Below, in pieces: positions 1 to 8,719 of a stretch of 64,000 nucleotides of DNA. A model generated the notes under the pieces. It had not been told where the DNA came from, made no database searches, and saw only the letters and a list, made by a program, of their open reading frames with translations. Source of the DNA: JBHIYN01 sp041984235 (lineage in GTDB: Bacteria > Pseudomonadota > Gammaproteobacteria > Ga0077536); contig JBHIYN010000005.1 in the NCBI GenBank assembly GCA_041984235.1, positions 267,330 through 331,329 of the forward strand, in the 5' to 3' direction. Both the position numbers and the translations under genes were made by a program. How positions within the stretch are numbered: the stretch's first letter is position 1; each line of letters starts with the position of its first letter.

Positions 1-1971
1 CAGCCGCGCCAGATGTCCGCGATCGCCAAGACCCGATCGCGCGTGCTGCGGCTCAACCGCGGCCTGCTCGACCAGCTGCTGAGCATGGACGCCGCGGCCG
101 CCGAGCCGGCGACCGGCGTCGAGGTCGAGGAAGTCGAGACCGAGCAGGCCGGCGACTGGCTGATGGCCCTGCTGCAGTCGGAGCTGTTCACACGCATTCC
201 GCCCTCCAACATCCAGGACCTGCTCGACACCCTCGAGAGCGTCTCGCTGGACGCCGGCGAAGACGTCGTGCGCCAGGGCGATCCCGGCGACTACTACTAT
301 GTCATCCAGAACGGCCGCTGCGAGGTCGTGCGGCGCGGCGCGAGGCAACAGGAGATTCGGCTCGCCGAGCTCAGTACCGGCGACACCTTCGGCGAGGAAG
401 CGCTGGTCTCCGGCGCCAGGCGCAACGCTACCGTGCGCATGCTGGAGGCCGGCGAGCTGGCACGGCTGACCAAGGAAGACTTCACCCGGTTGATCAAGGC
501 GCCGCTGCTGGACGCCGTCTCGATCGCTGAAGCCCGCAAGCAGGTCGAGGCGGGCGCCGTCTGGCTCGACGTGCGTTTCGCGGACGAGCATTCTCACAAC
601 GGCCTGCCGGATAGTCTCAACATCCCGGTCGGCACGCTGCGCGGGCGCCTCGATGAGCTCGACCCGCAGACCAGCTACGTCGTCTACTGCGATACCGGTG
701 GCCGCAGCTCGGCGGCAGCCTTCCTGCTCGCCGAACGCGGCCTCTCGGTGTGTTACGTCAAGGGCGGCGCGGTCGCCGAGCAGGTTCCGGAGAAGGCGCC
801 GGCGGCCGAAACACCGGCGGCCAGCGGCAACAGCGAGGTGCTCGAGGCCAATGCGCTCGCCTCCACCCTCGGCACGGATCTCGAGAAGGCACGCCTCACC
901 ATCGAGAAAGCGCAGGCGATGATGGCCGAGGCCGAGGCCATGAAGCGCGAATCGGAACGCATCGTCGCCGAGAAGCTCGCCAGCGAGCGCGCCCGGCTGG
1001 ACGCCGAGACGCGCGCCCTGCAGGCGAAGCTGGAAGCGGCGGAGAAGCTGCGCAACCAGCTCACCGAGCGCCACCAGGCCGCCCAGGCCGAGGTCACGCG
1101 GCGCGAGCAGGAGGTCGATGAACGCGTCAGCAAGCTCGAGGACGAGGCGCGCCGCCGCCTCGAAGCCGAGGAGCGGCGCCTCGAAGCGTACTACCAGAAG
1201 CAGGCCGATCAGATCGAGTCGCTGCAGGCCGACCGCGAAGCCGAGCTGCGTGCCAGGCTGAGCAAGGAACTGGCCGCGGAGCGCAAGAAATTCGAGCAGG
1301 AATTCCTGCGCACCACGCAGGAGCTCGAACAGGCGCAGGAAGAGCGGCGGCGCGCGCTCGCCGCCAAGGAAGCAGCGACCGCCGAGGCGCAGTCACTGAT
1401 CGCCGAGTTCAAGCAGCAACAACAGGCCCTGCTCAACGAGCAGCGCGCCGCGTTCGACGCCGAGCGCAAACGCCTGACCGCGGAAGCAGCCCGTATCGAG
1501 AAGCTGCGCCAGGAAGCAAGCCAGGCGCGCGAAGCGGCGGAAGCCGCCAAGGCTGCCACCGAGCGCGAGCTGCGCGAGGCGCTGGCGCGCCAGTCCGCCG
1601 CGCCCGACGAGAAGGCCCCCGCAGCCGACATCAGCGCCATCGAACAGCGCGCGAGCGCGGCCGATCTCGAGCTGCAACAGGCGGTGGAAGCCGAGACCGC
1701 GGTGGTCAGCGCCGCGCGCGACAACGAAGACGAGCTCGAGCGGACTTACGACACCGCCAACGAGATCAACGCGCTGCTGCAGAAGGAGCTCGACGAGTGG
1801 ATCGGCGAGCAGGACAAGCTGCAGGAATCGACCCTGCAGCAAGCGGTCCTGTCACGCCAGAAGGAGATGGTCGAGCGCATCCGCGAGCGCGCCGCCCAGG
1901 CGCGCAGCGAGACCGAAGAGCGCAACCAGAGCCTGCTCGACGAGATTGCGTCCCAGCTGCGCGACGACTGA
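1..1971 (+). CDS. Cyclic nucleotide-binding / rhodanese / coiled-coil protein, 5' end outside window
   Basis: Counting from the ATG at 13, residues about 55-160 form a cyclic-nucleotide-binding (Crp-like) beta barrel with the loop GDTFGEEALV. Residues 165-255 form a rhodanese domain with the active-site loop CDTGGRS, which fits C-x-x-G-x-R-S and keeps the catalytic Cys. Residues 290-650 are a long charged coiled coil rich in Glu, Arg, Ala and Gln. There is no HTH, so this is probably a signalling or scaffold protein rather than a DNA-binding regulator. The four codons before the ATG are open, and the first 30 residues resemble the end of another nucleotide-binding domain. The gene therefore probably starts upstream of the window with a second sensor domain. 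Sulfur transfer by the rhodanese is inferred from the intact loop only. Confidence 0.8.
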   Translation, partial: QPRQMSAIAKTRSRVLRLNRGLLDQLLSMDAAAAEPATGVEVEEVETEQAGDWLMALLQSELFTRIPPSNIQDLLDTLESVSLDAGEDVVRQGDPGDYYYVIQNGRCEVVRRGARQQEIRLAELSTGDTFGEEALVSGARRNATVRMLEAGELARLTKEDFTRLIKAPLLDAVSIAEARKQVEAGAVWLDVRFADEHSHNGLPDSLNIPVGTLRGRLDELDPQTSYVVYCDTGGRSSAAAFLLAERGLSVCYVKGGAVAEQVPEKAPAAETPAASGNSEVLEANALASTLGTDLEKARLTIEKAQAMMAEAEAMKRESERIVAEKLASERARLDAETRALQAKLEAAEKLRNQLTERHQAAQAEVTRREQEVDERVSKLEDEARRRLEAEERRLEAYYQKQADQIESLQADREAELRARLSKELAAERKKFEQEFLRTTQELEQAQEERRRALAAKEAATAEAQSLIAEFKQQQQALLNEQRAAFDAERKRLTAEAARIEKLRQEASQAREAAEAAKAATERELREALARQSAAPDEKAPAADISAIEQRASAADLELQQAVEAETAVVSAARDNEDELERTYDTANEINALLQKELDEWIGEQDKLQESTLQQAVLSRQKEMVERIRERAAQARSETEERNQSLLDEIASQLRDD

Positions 1972-1985
1972 ACGGACGCCCGCTT

Positions 1986-2441
1986 TCAGGCCGCGATGGT
2001 CGCGTCCTCCATCTGGCTGAGCTGATCGGCGAAGAAGCGGCTGAGTACGCGCTCGGCGTCTGCATCGAGCCGCTCGAAGCGCAGTCCGAGCACGTAGCGC
2101 GGCTCACTGTCGACCATGGTCAGGTAGAGCAGGCGGCAGCGCGCGTGGAGAGTCGCGTCGCCGGCGTCCAGCGGCAGGTCCAGGGCCACCTCGACCAACG
2201 GCGGGCTGGCCGGGTCGATGCGGCCGCCACCGGGATGCGCGAGCGTCGCGCTCGCCACATCACTGCGCAGTTGCAGGCCGTCGGGTGACAGGTTGACGAC
2301 CTGCATGCGGCAGCGCGTGTCACCCGCACAGTGCAACGCCGCCTGCAGGGCCAGGGGCACGCGCGGATAGCGGCGCTGCTCGTCGAGCTTCTCGACCAGT
2401 TGCCAGACCAGGCTGGCGCGTCCGGCGCTCTTGTCATTCAT
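1986..2441 (-). CDS. PilZ domain protein
   Basis: A 151-residue protein. It shows the two c-di-GMP-binding signatures of PilZ domains: an Arg-rich RRYPRV near residue 23 and NLSPDG (D/N-x-S-x-x-G) about 30 residues later. PilZ proteins bind c-di-GMP and control motility, pili or exopolysaccharide. The ATG at 2441 is chosen because it follows a GCGAGGG ribosome site. The open frame extends further upstream, but only with low-complexity sequence. It converges on the gene ending at 1971 with a 14-base gap. A GGDEF/EAL protein is encoded at 55890, so c-di-GMP signalling is present in this genome; a direct link is not shown. Confidence 0.85.
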   Translation of the reverse strand: MNDKSAGRASLVWQLVEKLDEQRRYPRVPLALQAALHCAGDTRCRMQVVNLSPDGLQLRSDVASATLAHPGGGRIDPASPPLVEVALDLPLDAGDATLHARCRLLYLTMVDSEPRYVLGLRFERLDADAERVLSRFFADQLSQMEDATIAA

Positions 2442-2519
2442 GGCGATACCCTCGCTTCGATTTCCGTTGCCGCGAAATCTAGGCGCAGGGCGCGCCAGGT
2501 GCCGGACCCCGGTCACACT

Positions 2520-2552
2520 TTGCGCGCCGCCGGCGTCACCGGCGGCGCGCAA
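2520..2552 (-). terminator. Strong 14-bp hairpin, terminator-like
   Basis: A perfect inverted repeat: arms 2520-2533 and 2539-2552, loop CGTCA. It lies 38 bases past the stop of the Sel1-repeat gene and 79 bases before the PilZ start. There is no T-run after the hairpin on either strand, so it is not a classical intrinsic terminator. It could be a Rho-aided stop, an mRNA-stabilising hairpin or a protein-binding site. Confidence 0.4.
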
Positions 2553-2590
2553 GCGGACGCCCGTCACCCCGTCGAGCTTTTTTACACTTG

Positions 2591-3451
2591 TCACATTTGT
2601 TCATCTTCGGCCCCGGCATCCACGGCGCCGGCGATGCGCGCGGTGAGACTGGCCAGACGCTGCCGGGCATGCGCGAGAGCGCCTTCGTCGAGGCGTTGCT
2701 CGACCATGTTCGCATTGAGCTCGGCGACATCCAGCCCGCCGCTCGCGGCGAGGCGGAACCAGGCCCAGGCCTCACGCAGATCGGGGGCCACGCCGGTGCC
2801 GTTGAGGTAGGCCATGCCGAGTGCGTTCTGTGCCTCGGCCAGGCCACCGTCGGCCGCACGCTGCCACAGCGCAATGGCATCGGTGGTGCTGCGCGGCATG
2901 CCCAGGCCGCGCCAGGCGAGGATGCCGAGGTTGAACTGCGACTCGGCATCGCCGAGCTCGGCGCCGCGCTGCCACCAGGTACGCGCGGCCTCGAAATCAC
3001 GCGCCACCGCGCGTCCGCGGAAATACTGCAGCCCGAGCTGGTGCGCGGCGCGACCGTCACCGCGCTGCGCGGCGCGCATCAGCCAGTCGCGCGCGCGCGC
3101 CGGATCGGCGGCGACCCCGCTGCCGCGCTGGTAGGCAAGCGCGAGATTGACCTGTGCCTTGGTGTAGCCCTGCTCGGCGGCGCGCGTGTACCACGCTACC
3201 GCGCGTTCGGCGTCGGCGATCACGCCCCAGCCGCGCGCGTAGGCAAGACCCAGGTAGAACTGGGCGGCCGCGTTGCCGGCCTCCGCCGGCGCGCGCAGCT
3301 CGGCCACGCCGCGGCCGTGATCGCCGGCGACGAAAGCCGCGATGGCGGCGTCGACGTCAGACTCCCGCGCGCCCGCGGCCGGCCCCTGAAAGGCCGCAAT
3401 CGAGGCCACCAGCAGCAGCACGCGGGCGGTTTGAACGCGGCACCCGGCCAT
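2591..3451 (-). CDS. Sel1-repeat (TPR-like) secreted protein
   Basis: A 286-residue protein. The N-terminus is a signal peptide (hydrophobic LLLVASIAAF, small residues before about residue 28). Five to six Sel1-like repeats of about 36 residues follow, each with the A-x-F-x-L-G-x-x-Y-x-x-G-x-G-V pattern (examples: AAQFYLGLAYARGWGV, ESQFNLGILAWRGLGM). Sel1 repeats are alpha-helical protein-binding scaffolds. The likely location is the periplasm. The start is the ATG that opens the signal peptide. It is divergent from the MoxR gene with a 40-base gap. The partner is unknown. A much larger Sel1 protein lies at 18689-21685. Confidence 0.8.
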   Translation of the reverse strand: MAGCRVQTARVLLLVASIAAFQGPAAGARESDVDAAIAAFVAGDHGRGVAELRAPAEAGNAAAQFYLGLAYARGWGVIADAERAVAWYTRAAEQGYTKAQVNLALAYQRGSGVAADPARARDWLMRAAQRGDGRAAHQLGLQYFRGRAVARDFEAARTWWQRGAELGDAESQFNLGILAWRGLGMPRSTTDAIALWQRAADGGLAEAQNALGMAYLNGTGVAPDLREAWAWFRLAASGGLDVAELNANMVEQRLDEGALAHARQRLASLTARIAGAVDAGAEDEQM

Positions 3452-3491
3452 GCTTTACAATGCCTTTCGGAAATTTTCAGCTGTAATCATC

Positions 3492-4349
3492 ATGACCAAC
3501 GAACGCTTCTCGGGCACCGACACCTACATCGTAACCGAAGACCTGATGATGGCCGTCAATGCCGCCATCACGCTGCAGCGGCCGCTGCTGGTCAAGGGCG
3601 AGCCGGGTACCGGCAAGACCATGCTGGCCGAGGAGGTTGCGCGCGCGCTCGACCGCCCGCTGATCCAGTGGCACATCAAGTCCACCACCAAGGCCGCGCA
3701 GGGCCTCTACGAGTACGACGCCGTCGCCCGCCTGCGCGACTCGCAGCTCGGCGACGAGAAGGTCCACGACATCTCCAACTACATCGTGCGCGGCAAGCTG
3801 TGGGAGGCGTTCGAGACCGACGTGCAGCCGGTGCTGCTGATCGACGAGATCGACAAGGCCGACATCGAGTTTCCGAACGATCTCCTGCAGGAGCTCGATC
3901 GCATGGAGTTCTTCGTCTACGAGACCAAGAAGACCGTCAGCGCACGGCACCGGCCGATCATCATCATCACTTCGAACAACGAAAAGGAGCTGCCCGACGC
4001 CTTCCTGCGGCGCTGCTTCTTCCACTACATCGCCTTTCCGGATCGCGAGACGATGGATTCGATCATTCGCGTGCACTACCCGGACATCAAGAAGCACCTG
4101 CTGGCCGAAGCGATGGAATGCTTCTTCGAGCTGCGCGACATCCCCGGCCTCAAGAAGCGCCCCTCCACCTCCGAGCTGCTCGACTGGATCAAGCTGCTGG
4201 TAGCCGAGGACATCCCGCCGGATGCCCTGCGCGAAAAGGACTCGCGCAAGGCCATCCCCAAGCTCTACGGCGCACTGCTGAAGAACGAGCAGGACATGCA
4301 CCTGTTCGAGCGGCTGGTGTTCATGTCGAGACGGACCGGTGCTAACTGA
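3492..4349 (+). CDS. MoxR-family AAA+ ATPase
   Basis: A 285-residue ATPase of the MoxR family. Walker A is GEPGTGKT at 36-43, Walker B is LLIDEID at 115-121, sensor 1 is IIITSNN, and the arginine finger lies in PDAFLRRC. MoxR ATPases act as chaperones that activate or insert cofactors in partner complexes, usually with a VWA protein. The ATG at 3492 is preferred over an in-frame start at 3450 because family alignments begin near MTNERF. It overlaps the downstream VWA gene by 11 bases, so the two are translationally coupled. The enzyme they mature is not evident from the neighbours. Confidence 0.9.
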   Translation: MTNERFSGTDTYIVTEDLMMAVNAAITLQRPLLVKGEPGTGKTMLAEEVARALDRPLIQWHIKSTTKAAQGLYEYDAVARLRDSQLGDEKVHDISNYIVRGKLWEAFETDVQPVLLIDEIDKADIEFPNDLLQELDRMEFFVYETKKTVSARHRPIIIITSNNEKELPDAFLRRCFFHYIAFPDRETMDSIIRVHYPDIKKHLLAEAMECFFELRDIPGLKKRPSTSELLDWIKLLVAEDIPPDALREKDSRKAIPKLYGALLKNEQDMHLFERLVFMSRRTGAN

Positions 4350-5523
4350 GCTCTTCTACAAGCTGCGCAAGGTTCAGATCCCGGTCTCGATTACCGAGTA
4401 CCTGACCCTGATGGCGGCGATGGAAGCGCGCGTTGCGGGCTTCAGCATCGACGACTTCTACTACCTGGCGCGCGCCGCGCTGGTCAAGGACGAGCGCTTC
4501 TTCGACCGCTTCGACCAGGTCTTCGGCGAGCACTTCCGCGGCCAGGAGGCGCTGTTCGACGAGATCCTCGGCGAGATCCCGATGGAGTGGCTGCAGGCCC
4601 AGAAGCAGCTCAACCTGACCGACGAGGAGAAGGCGCAGATCGAGGCCCTGGGCGGCTGGGACAAGCTGATGGAGACTCTGCGCCAGCGCCTCGAGGAGCA
4701 GAAGAAGGCGCACCACGGCGGTAACAAGATGATCGGCACCGGCGGCACCTCGCCGTTCGGCGCCGAGGGATACAACCCGGAAGGCATACGCATCGGCCAG
4801 GAAGAAGGCCGCGAGGGTCGCGCGGTCAAGGTCTGGGACCGGCGCGAGTTCCGTAATCTCGACGACCAGGTCGAGCTCGGCACCCGTAACGTCAAGCTGG
4901 CGCTGCGCCAGCTGCGCCGCTTCGCGCGTGAGGGTGCACAGGAAGAGCTCGACCTCGACGACACCATCCGCTCGACCGCGCGCAACGCGGGCCTGCTCGA
5001 CATCAAGATGGTCCCCGAGCGACACAATGCCATCAAGGTGCTGCTGTTCCTTGACGTCGGCGGCTCCATGGATCCTTACGTCAAGGTGTGCGAAGAGCTC
5101 TTCTCCGCGGCGCGCGCCGAGTTCAAGCACCTCGAGCACTACTACTTCCACAACTTCCTCTACGAGTCGGTCTGGCGTGACAACAACATGCGCGCCAACG
5201 TACGTATCCCGACCAGCCAGGTGATGCACACCTACGGCGCCGATCACAAGATCGTGTTCGTCGGCGACGCCACCATGAGCCCTTACGAGATCATGGCCGT
5301 CGGCGGCAGCGTCGAGCACTGGAACGAGGAAGCCGGGGCCACCTGGATGGCGCGCCTGATGGCGATCTTCCCCTTCGCGGTCTGGCTCAATCCGCAGCCG
5401 GAAGAGTACTGGGGCCACATCCCGTCCATAGGCATGGTCAAGGAGCTGATGTCCGAGCGCATGTTCCCGTTGACCATCGATGGTCTGGAGCGGGCCATGA
5501 AGGCACTCAAGAAAGCGCACTGA
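4339..5523 (+). CDS. CoxE-type VWA domain protein
   Basis: A 394-residue protein of the CoxE-like VWA family, the usual partner of MoxR ATPases. The N-terminal half is helical and charged. The VWA domain begins near residue 230 with the metal-site strand LLFLDVGGSM (Asp at about 239). Classical MIDAS is D-x-S-x-S; here it is D-V-G-G-S, so the middle Ser is Gly. The rest of the domain, including YYFHNFLYESVW and a late FVGDATMS, looks intact. Translation starts at a GTG inside the moxR 3' end. Metal binding by the altered MIDAS is uncertain. Confidence 0.85.
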   Translation: MLTELFYKLRKVQIPVSITEYLTLMAAMEARVAGFSIDDFYYLARAALVKDERFFDRFDQVFGEHFRGQEALFDEILGEIPMEWLQAQKQLNLTDEEKAQIEALGGWDKLMETLRQRLEEQKKAHHGGNKMIGTGGTSPFGAEGYNPEGIRIGQEEGREGRAVKVWDRREFRNLDDQVELGTRNVKLALRQLRRFAREGAQEELDLDDTIRSTARNAGLLDIKMVPERHNAIKVLLFLDVGGSMDPYVKVCEELFSAARAEFKHLEHYYFHNFLYESVWRDNNMRANVRIPTSQVMHTYGADHKIVFVGDATMSPYEIMAVGGSVEHWNEEAGATWMARLMAIFPFAVWLNPQPEEYWGHIPSIGMVKELMSERMFPLTIDGLERAMKALKKAH

Positions 5524-5535
5524 CGGCAGCCCGCC

Positions 5536-6564
5536 GTGCTGCGCGCTCTGCTCCTGCTGGGCCTCGCCGTGGCCGCCGCGCCGGCCGGCGCGGTCATCGC
5601 GCCCGGCGACGTCGCAGTCATCTACAACCGGAATTCCCTCACCAGCACCGAGCTCGCGCACGACTACGCCGGGCGTCGCGGGGTGCCGGCGGCGCAGGTT
5701 CTCGGCATCGCCCTGGAAGCCAACCAGCCGGCCATTCCGGCCGCCGTGTTCACGCCGCTCTACGACCGCCTGCTGCAGCGCGTGCCGTCGCACGTGCAGG
5801 CCTTCGTCCTGGTCTGGTCACGCCCCTACCGCGTCGATTGCATGTCCGTCACCAGCGCCTTCGCCTTCGGTTTCGATCGCCGTTACTGCGCCGAGGGCTG
5901 TCACCCGACCGCCGAGAATCCCTACCACGGCGCATCCTCCGATCGACCCTTCGACGATTTCGGCATACGCCCGGCGATGCTGCTCACCGCGGGAAGCGCC
6001 GAGGCGACCCGGCAGCTCATCGCGCGCGGCGTGCACGCCGACTACTCGCGCCCGCGCGGCAGCGCCTACCTGGTGGTCACGCCCGATCGTCACCGCAACA
6101 CGCGGATTCCGCGCTTCGCCGTGGCCGAGCGCCTGTTCCGCGAGCGCCTGCCGGTGCGCTTCGTGCAGGGCAACGGGCTGGTCGGACGTACCGACGTCAT
6201 GTTCTACTTCGTCGGTGCCAGGACGGTGCCGCACATCGCCACCAATACCTTTCTCGACGGCGCCATCGCCGATCACCTGACCTCCACCGGGGGCGTGCTC
6301 GGCGGCAGCTCGCAGATGGACGTGCTGTCCTGGATCGCCGGCGGCGCCACCGGCAGCTACGGCACCGTGGTCGAGCCGTGCAACTTTCCGCAGAAGTTTC
6401 CCGATCCACCGATAGTGATGGGCCAGTACCTCAACGGCGACACCCTGCTCGAAGCCTACTGGAAGAGCGTGCTGTGGCCCGGCCAGGGGCTGTTCGTTGG
6501 CGAACCGCTGGCGCGGCCCTACGCCTACGCGCAGCGGACGCCCGGGGGTGCCGGCCGGCAATGA
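5536..6564 (+). CDS. TIGR03790-type secreted protein
   Basis: A 342-residue exported protein. The signal peptide is LLLLGLAVAAAPAGAVIAPG. The body starts with DVAVIYNRNSLTSTELAHDY, the typical opening of the TIGR03790 family, whose function is unknown. It has several Cys in the middle (around YCAEGCHP) and many aromatics. Translation begins at GTG 5536, 12 bases after the VWA gene, so it is probably in the same transcript. It overlaps the next small membrane gene (ATGA). Linkage to MoxR/VWA may be functional or only positional. Confidence 0.75.
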   Translation: MLRALLLLGLAVAAAPAGAVIAPGDVAVIYNRNSLTSTELAHDYAGRRGVPAAQVLGIALEANQPAIPAAVFTPLYDRLLQRVPSHVQAFVLVWSRPYRVDCMSVTSAFAFGFDRRYCAEGCHPTAENPYHGASSDRPFDDFGIRPAMLLTAGSAEATRQLIARGVHADYSRPRGSAYLVVTPDRHRNTRIPRFAVAERLFRERLPVRFVQGNGLVGRTDVMFYFVGARTVPHIATNTFLDGAIADHLTSTGGVLGGSSQMDVLSWIAGGATGSYGTVVEPCNFPQKFPDPPIVMGQYLNGDTLLEAYWKSVLWPGQGLFVGEPLARPYAYAQRTPGGAGRQ

Positions 6565-6764
6565 GAGGCCACCTGGCGCCACTGCTCTACCTGTTGCTGC
6601 TGGCCGGCGCGGTGCCGTGGTACTGGCCGGCGGACCACCGCGTGCTGTGGTTCGGCCTGCCGGCCTGGGTGGTGGTCGCGATTGGCGTGTCCTGCGCGGC
6701 CTCGATCCTGACCGCGGCCCTGCTCGCGCGGCGCTGGCCCGGGGAGGACGGCGGCGATGACTGA
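6561..6764 (+). CDS. Small two-helix membrane protein (DUF3311-like), symporter partner
   Basis: A 67-residue protein with two hydrophobic segments (about 7-20 and 30-56) and the motif PWYWP...VLWFGLPAWV. This pattern, and its place directly before a sodium:solute symporter, match the DUF3311-like small subunits that accompany SSS transporters. The start overlaps the upstream stop (ATGA at 6561-6564), and its own stop overlaps the symporter start (6757-6764). Translation of all three genes is therefore likely coupled. The exact role is unknown; an accessory subunit is inferred. Confidence 0.7.
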   Translation: MRGHLAPLLYLLLLAGAVPWYWPADHRVLWFGLPAWVVVAIGVSCAASILTAALLARRWPGEDGGDD

Positions 6765-8283
6765 CCTGGTGCCACTGGGCGCCGGCGCGTGGGCCTTCAT
6801 CGGCGCCTACCTGCTGTCACTGATCGGGATCGGCTGGCTGGCCAAGCGCGCCCGGCGCGCGGACACCCTGAAAGATTTCTACCTCGCCGGCCAGGGCTTC
6901 GGATTCGTGGTGCTGTTCTTCACGCTTTTCGCCACCCAGTACTCGGGCAACACCTTCTTTGCCTTCACCGGCGCGACCTACCGCATCGGCTTCGCCTGGA
7001 TCCTGAGCCTGCACTTCATGACCGCGGTGGTCATCGCCTACCTGCTGTTCGCGCCGCGCCTGCACGCGCTGGCGCGCGAACGCGACTATCTCACGCCGGC
7101 GGACTTCATCCAGGATCGCTACGGCAACCGCCTGCTGACGCTGTTGGTCACCATCATCATGATCGTGGTGCTGTGCAACTTCCTGCTCGCGCAGCTGATG
7201 GCGATGGGTCGTGCCATGCAGGGGCTGGCACACGACAGCGGGGTGACCGCGTATGCCGGTGGCGTTGTCGTGCTGGCCCTGATCATGGTCATCTACGGCA
7301 CCCTCGGCGGCTTGCGCGCGGTGGCCTGGACCGATGCCCTGCAGGGCGCCATTCTCGCGGTCGGCTTCGTCTTCCTGATCGGCCTGCTGCTCGATCGCTT
7401 CGGTCCGCTGGAGCAGGCCACGCGCATCATCCTCGAACGCGACCTTGCCAACGGTACGCGCAAGGCGTTGCCGCCCGACGCCGCGCGATGCCGCGAATGG
7501 CTGAGCTACATCCTCACCGTCGGCTTCGGCATCTGCCTCTACCCGCAGGCCATCCAGCGCATCTACGCCGCGCGCTCGGCGCGCGTGCTGCGCCAGTCGC
7601 TGGCGGTGATGGCGTTCATGCCGCTGCCGACGATGATCATCGCGCTGATCGCCGGCATCATGGCGCTGGCCTACATCCCCGGCCTCGAAGGTGCCTCGGC
7701 CGACCAGATCTTCGGCCGCGTGCTGCGCGAGATCCAGAACCACTCGACGCTCGGCTACGGGCTGGTGGTGGTGACGCTGTCGGCGGTGCTGGCAGCGATG
7801 ATGTCGACCGCGGATTCGGCCCTGCTCTCGATCTCCTCGATGCTGACCAAGGATGTGTGCGCCGCGCACCTGCTGCCGGGCGCCAGCCAGGCGCGCCTGA
7901 CGCGCATCGGCAAGGTCTCCTCGTGGACCCTGATCGCGGTGCTCATCGCGCTGGCCCTGGTGCTGCGCGAGAAATCGTCGCTGGTGACCCTGATGGACCG
8001 CAAGCTGGACCTGCTGATCCAGCTCCTGCCCGCGTTCATCATCGGCATTCGCTGGCCCGGGCTGCGCGGCGGCGCGGTGGCGCTCGGCATCGTCGTCGGC
8101 GTGGCCCTCGCGCTGACCCTGGCCTTCGCTGACTTCTCCTTCGCCGCGCGCGGCAAGGTGCAGGGCTTTCATCCCGGCCTGGTCGCACTGCTGCCCAATC
8201 TCGCGATCGCCATCGGCGGCTCGCTGCTCGCGGGCCGGGCGCGGCCGGCGTCGCCTGCGGGTGACACCCGCGCGGCGGCGTAG
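6757..8283 (+). CDS. Sodium:solute symporter (SSS/SLC5 family)
   Basis: A 508-residue inner-membrane transporter with about 13 hydrophobic helices. It has the SSS N-terminus (helix 1 followed by DFYLAGQGFG and the TQYSGNTFFAFTG segment) and the later conserved ISSMLTKDV after MMSTADSALL. It is expected to import an organic solute with Na+; the substrate cannot be read from sequence. The start overlaps the small membrane gene by 8 bases. Confidence 0.88.
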   Translation: MTDLVPLGAGAWAFIGAYLLSLIGIGWLAKRARRADTLKDFYLAGQGFGFVVLFFTLFATQYSGNTFFAFTGATYRIGFAWILSLHFMTAVVIAYLLFAPRLHALARERDYLTPADFIQDRYGNRLLTLLVTIIMIVVLCNFLLAQLMAMGRAMQGLAHDSGVTAYAGGVVVLALIMVIYGTLGGLRAVAWTDALQGAILAVGFVFLIGLLLDRFGPLEQATRIILERDLANGTRKALPPDAARCREWLSYILTVGFGICLYPQAIQRIYAARSARVLRQSLAVMAFMPLPTMIIALIAGIMALAYIPGLEGASADQIFGRVLREIQNHSTLGYGLVVVTLSAVLAAMMSTADSALLSISSMLTKDVCAAHLLPGASQARLTRIGKVSSWTLIAVLIALALVLREKSSLVTLMDRKLDLLIQLLPAFIIGIRWPGLRGGAVALGIVVGVALALTLAFADFSFAARGKVQGFHPGLVALLPNLAIAIGGSLLAGRARPASPAGDTRAAA

Positions 8284-8441
8284 CGGCAGGGCGTGGCCGG
8301 GAGTTGCCAACCGCGTCACAGTCGCGACGGCAAAACCTCGACTGGTTGGCAGTGGAATCGGGTACTTAGCGCGATCTGCCTGGGCTGGAACGGTTGTTGC
8401 TTATTCCCTGCCAAACGCATTCAGGCACGGAGAGAACAACC
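8284..8441. other. Intergenic region with inverted repeat
   Basis: 158 bases after the symporter. They hold an 8-bp inverted repeat (TGCCAACC at 8305-8312, GGTTGGCA at 8344-8351) without a T-run. The last bases carry a ribosome site (GGAGAG) for the small gene at 8442. No RNA family was recognised. Confidence 0.35.
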
Positions 8442-8648
8442 ATGAACGCCATGCACCAGTACTGTGAATCGGCCCGATTTACCGGCTACAACGACCTCAA
8501 CGGCCAGTACATCCCGTTCGCGACCGCGGACGAGGTGTTCAGCCGCGCGCGCGCCATCGGCGCCCGCGTGCTGCTGCGCCTGGAGCTGAACGAACGCCAG
8601 GAGCTGCAGGGGATCTTCTACACCAACGACCAGAGCCTCTGCAGCTAG
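8442..8648 (+). CDS. Small hypothetical protein
   Basis: A 68-residue soluble protein, mildly acidic, with no signal peptide and no motif that I recognise. The ATG at 8442 follows a good ribosome site (CGGAGAGAACAACC). The frame extends upstream to 8394, but without such a site. The C-terminal half alternates hydrophobic and polar residues (RVLLRLELNERQELQGIFY) in beta-strand fashion. It stands alone between the symporter and the lipoprotein. The ribosome site and plausible composition support a real gene. Confidence 0.55.
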   Translation: MNAMHQYCESARFTGYNDLNGQYIPFATADEVFSRARAIGARVLLRLELNERQELQGIFYTNDQSLCS

Positions 8649-8719
8649 CCGACCCGTCAGGCGCAATCCGACGCTATCGCTACGAAGGCGACGGAACGCG
8701 CTGGCCAGGGACGGCCACC

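Noticed and set aside
2588..4345. 585-codon plus-strand frame across the Sel1 gene and moxR
   Set aside because: Crosses two genes with clear domains in other frames; the product is Arg/His/Gly-rich noise.
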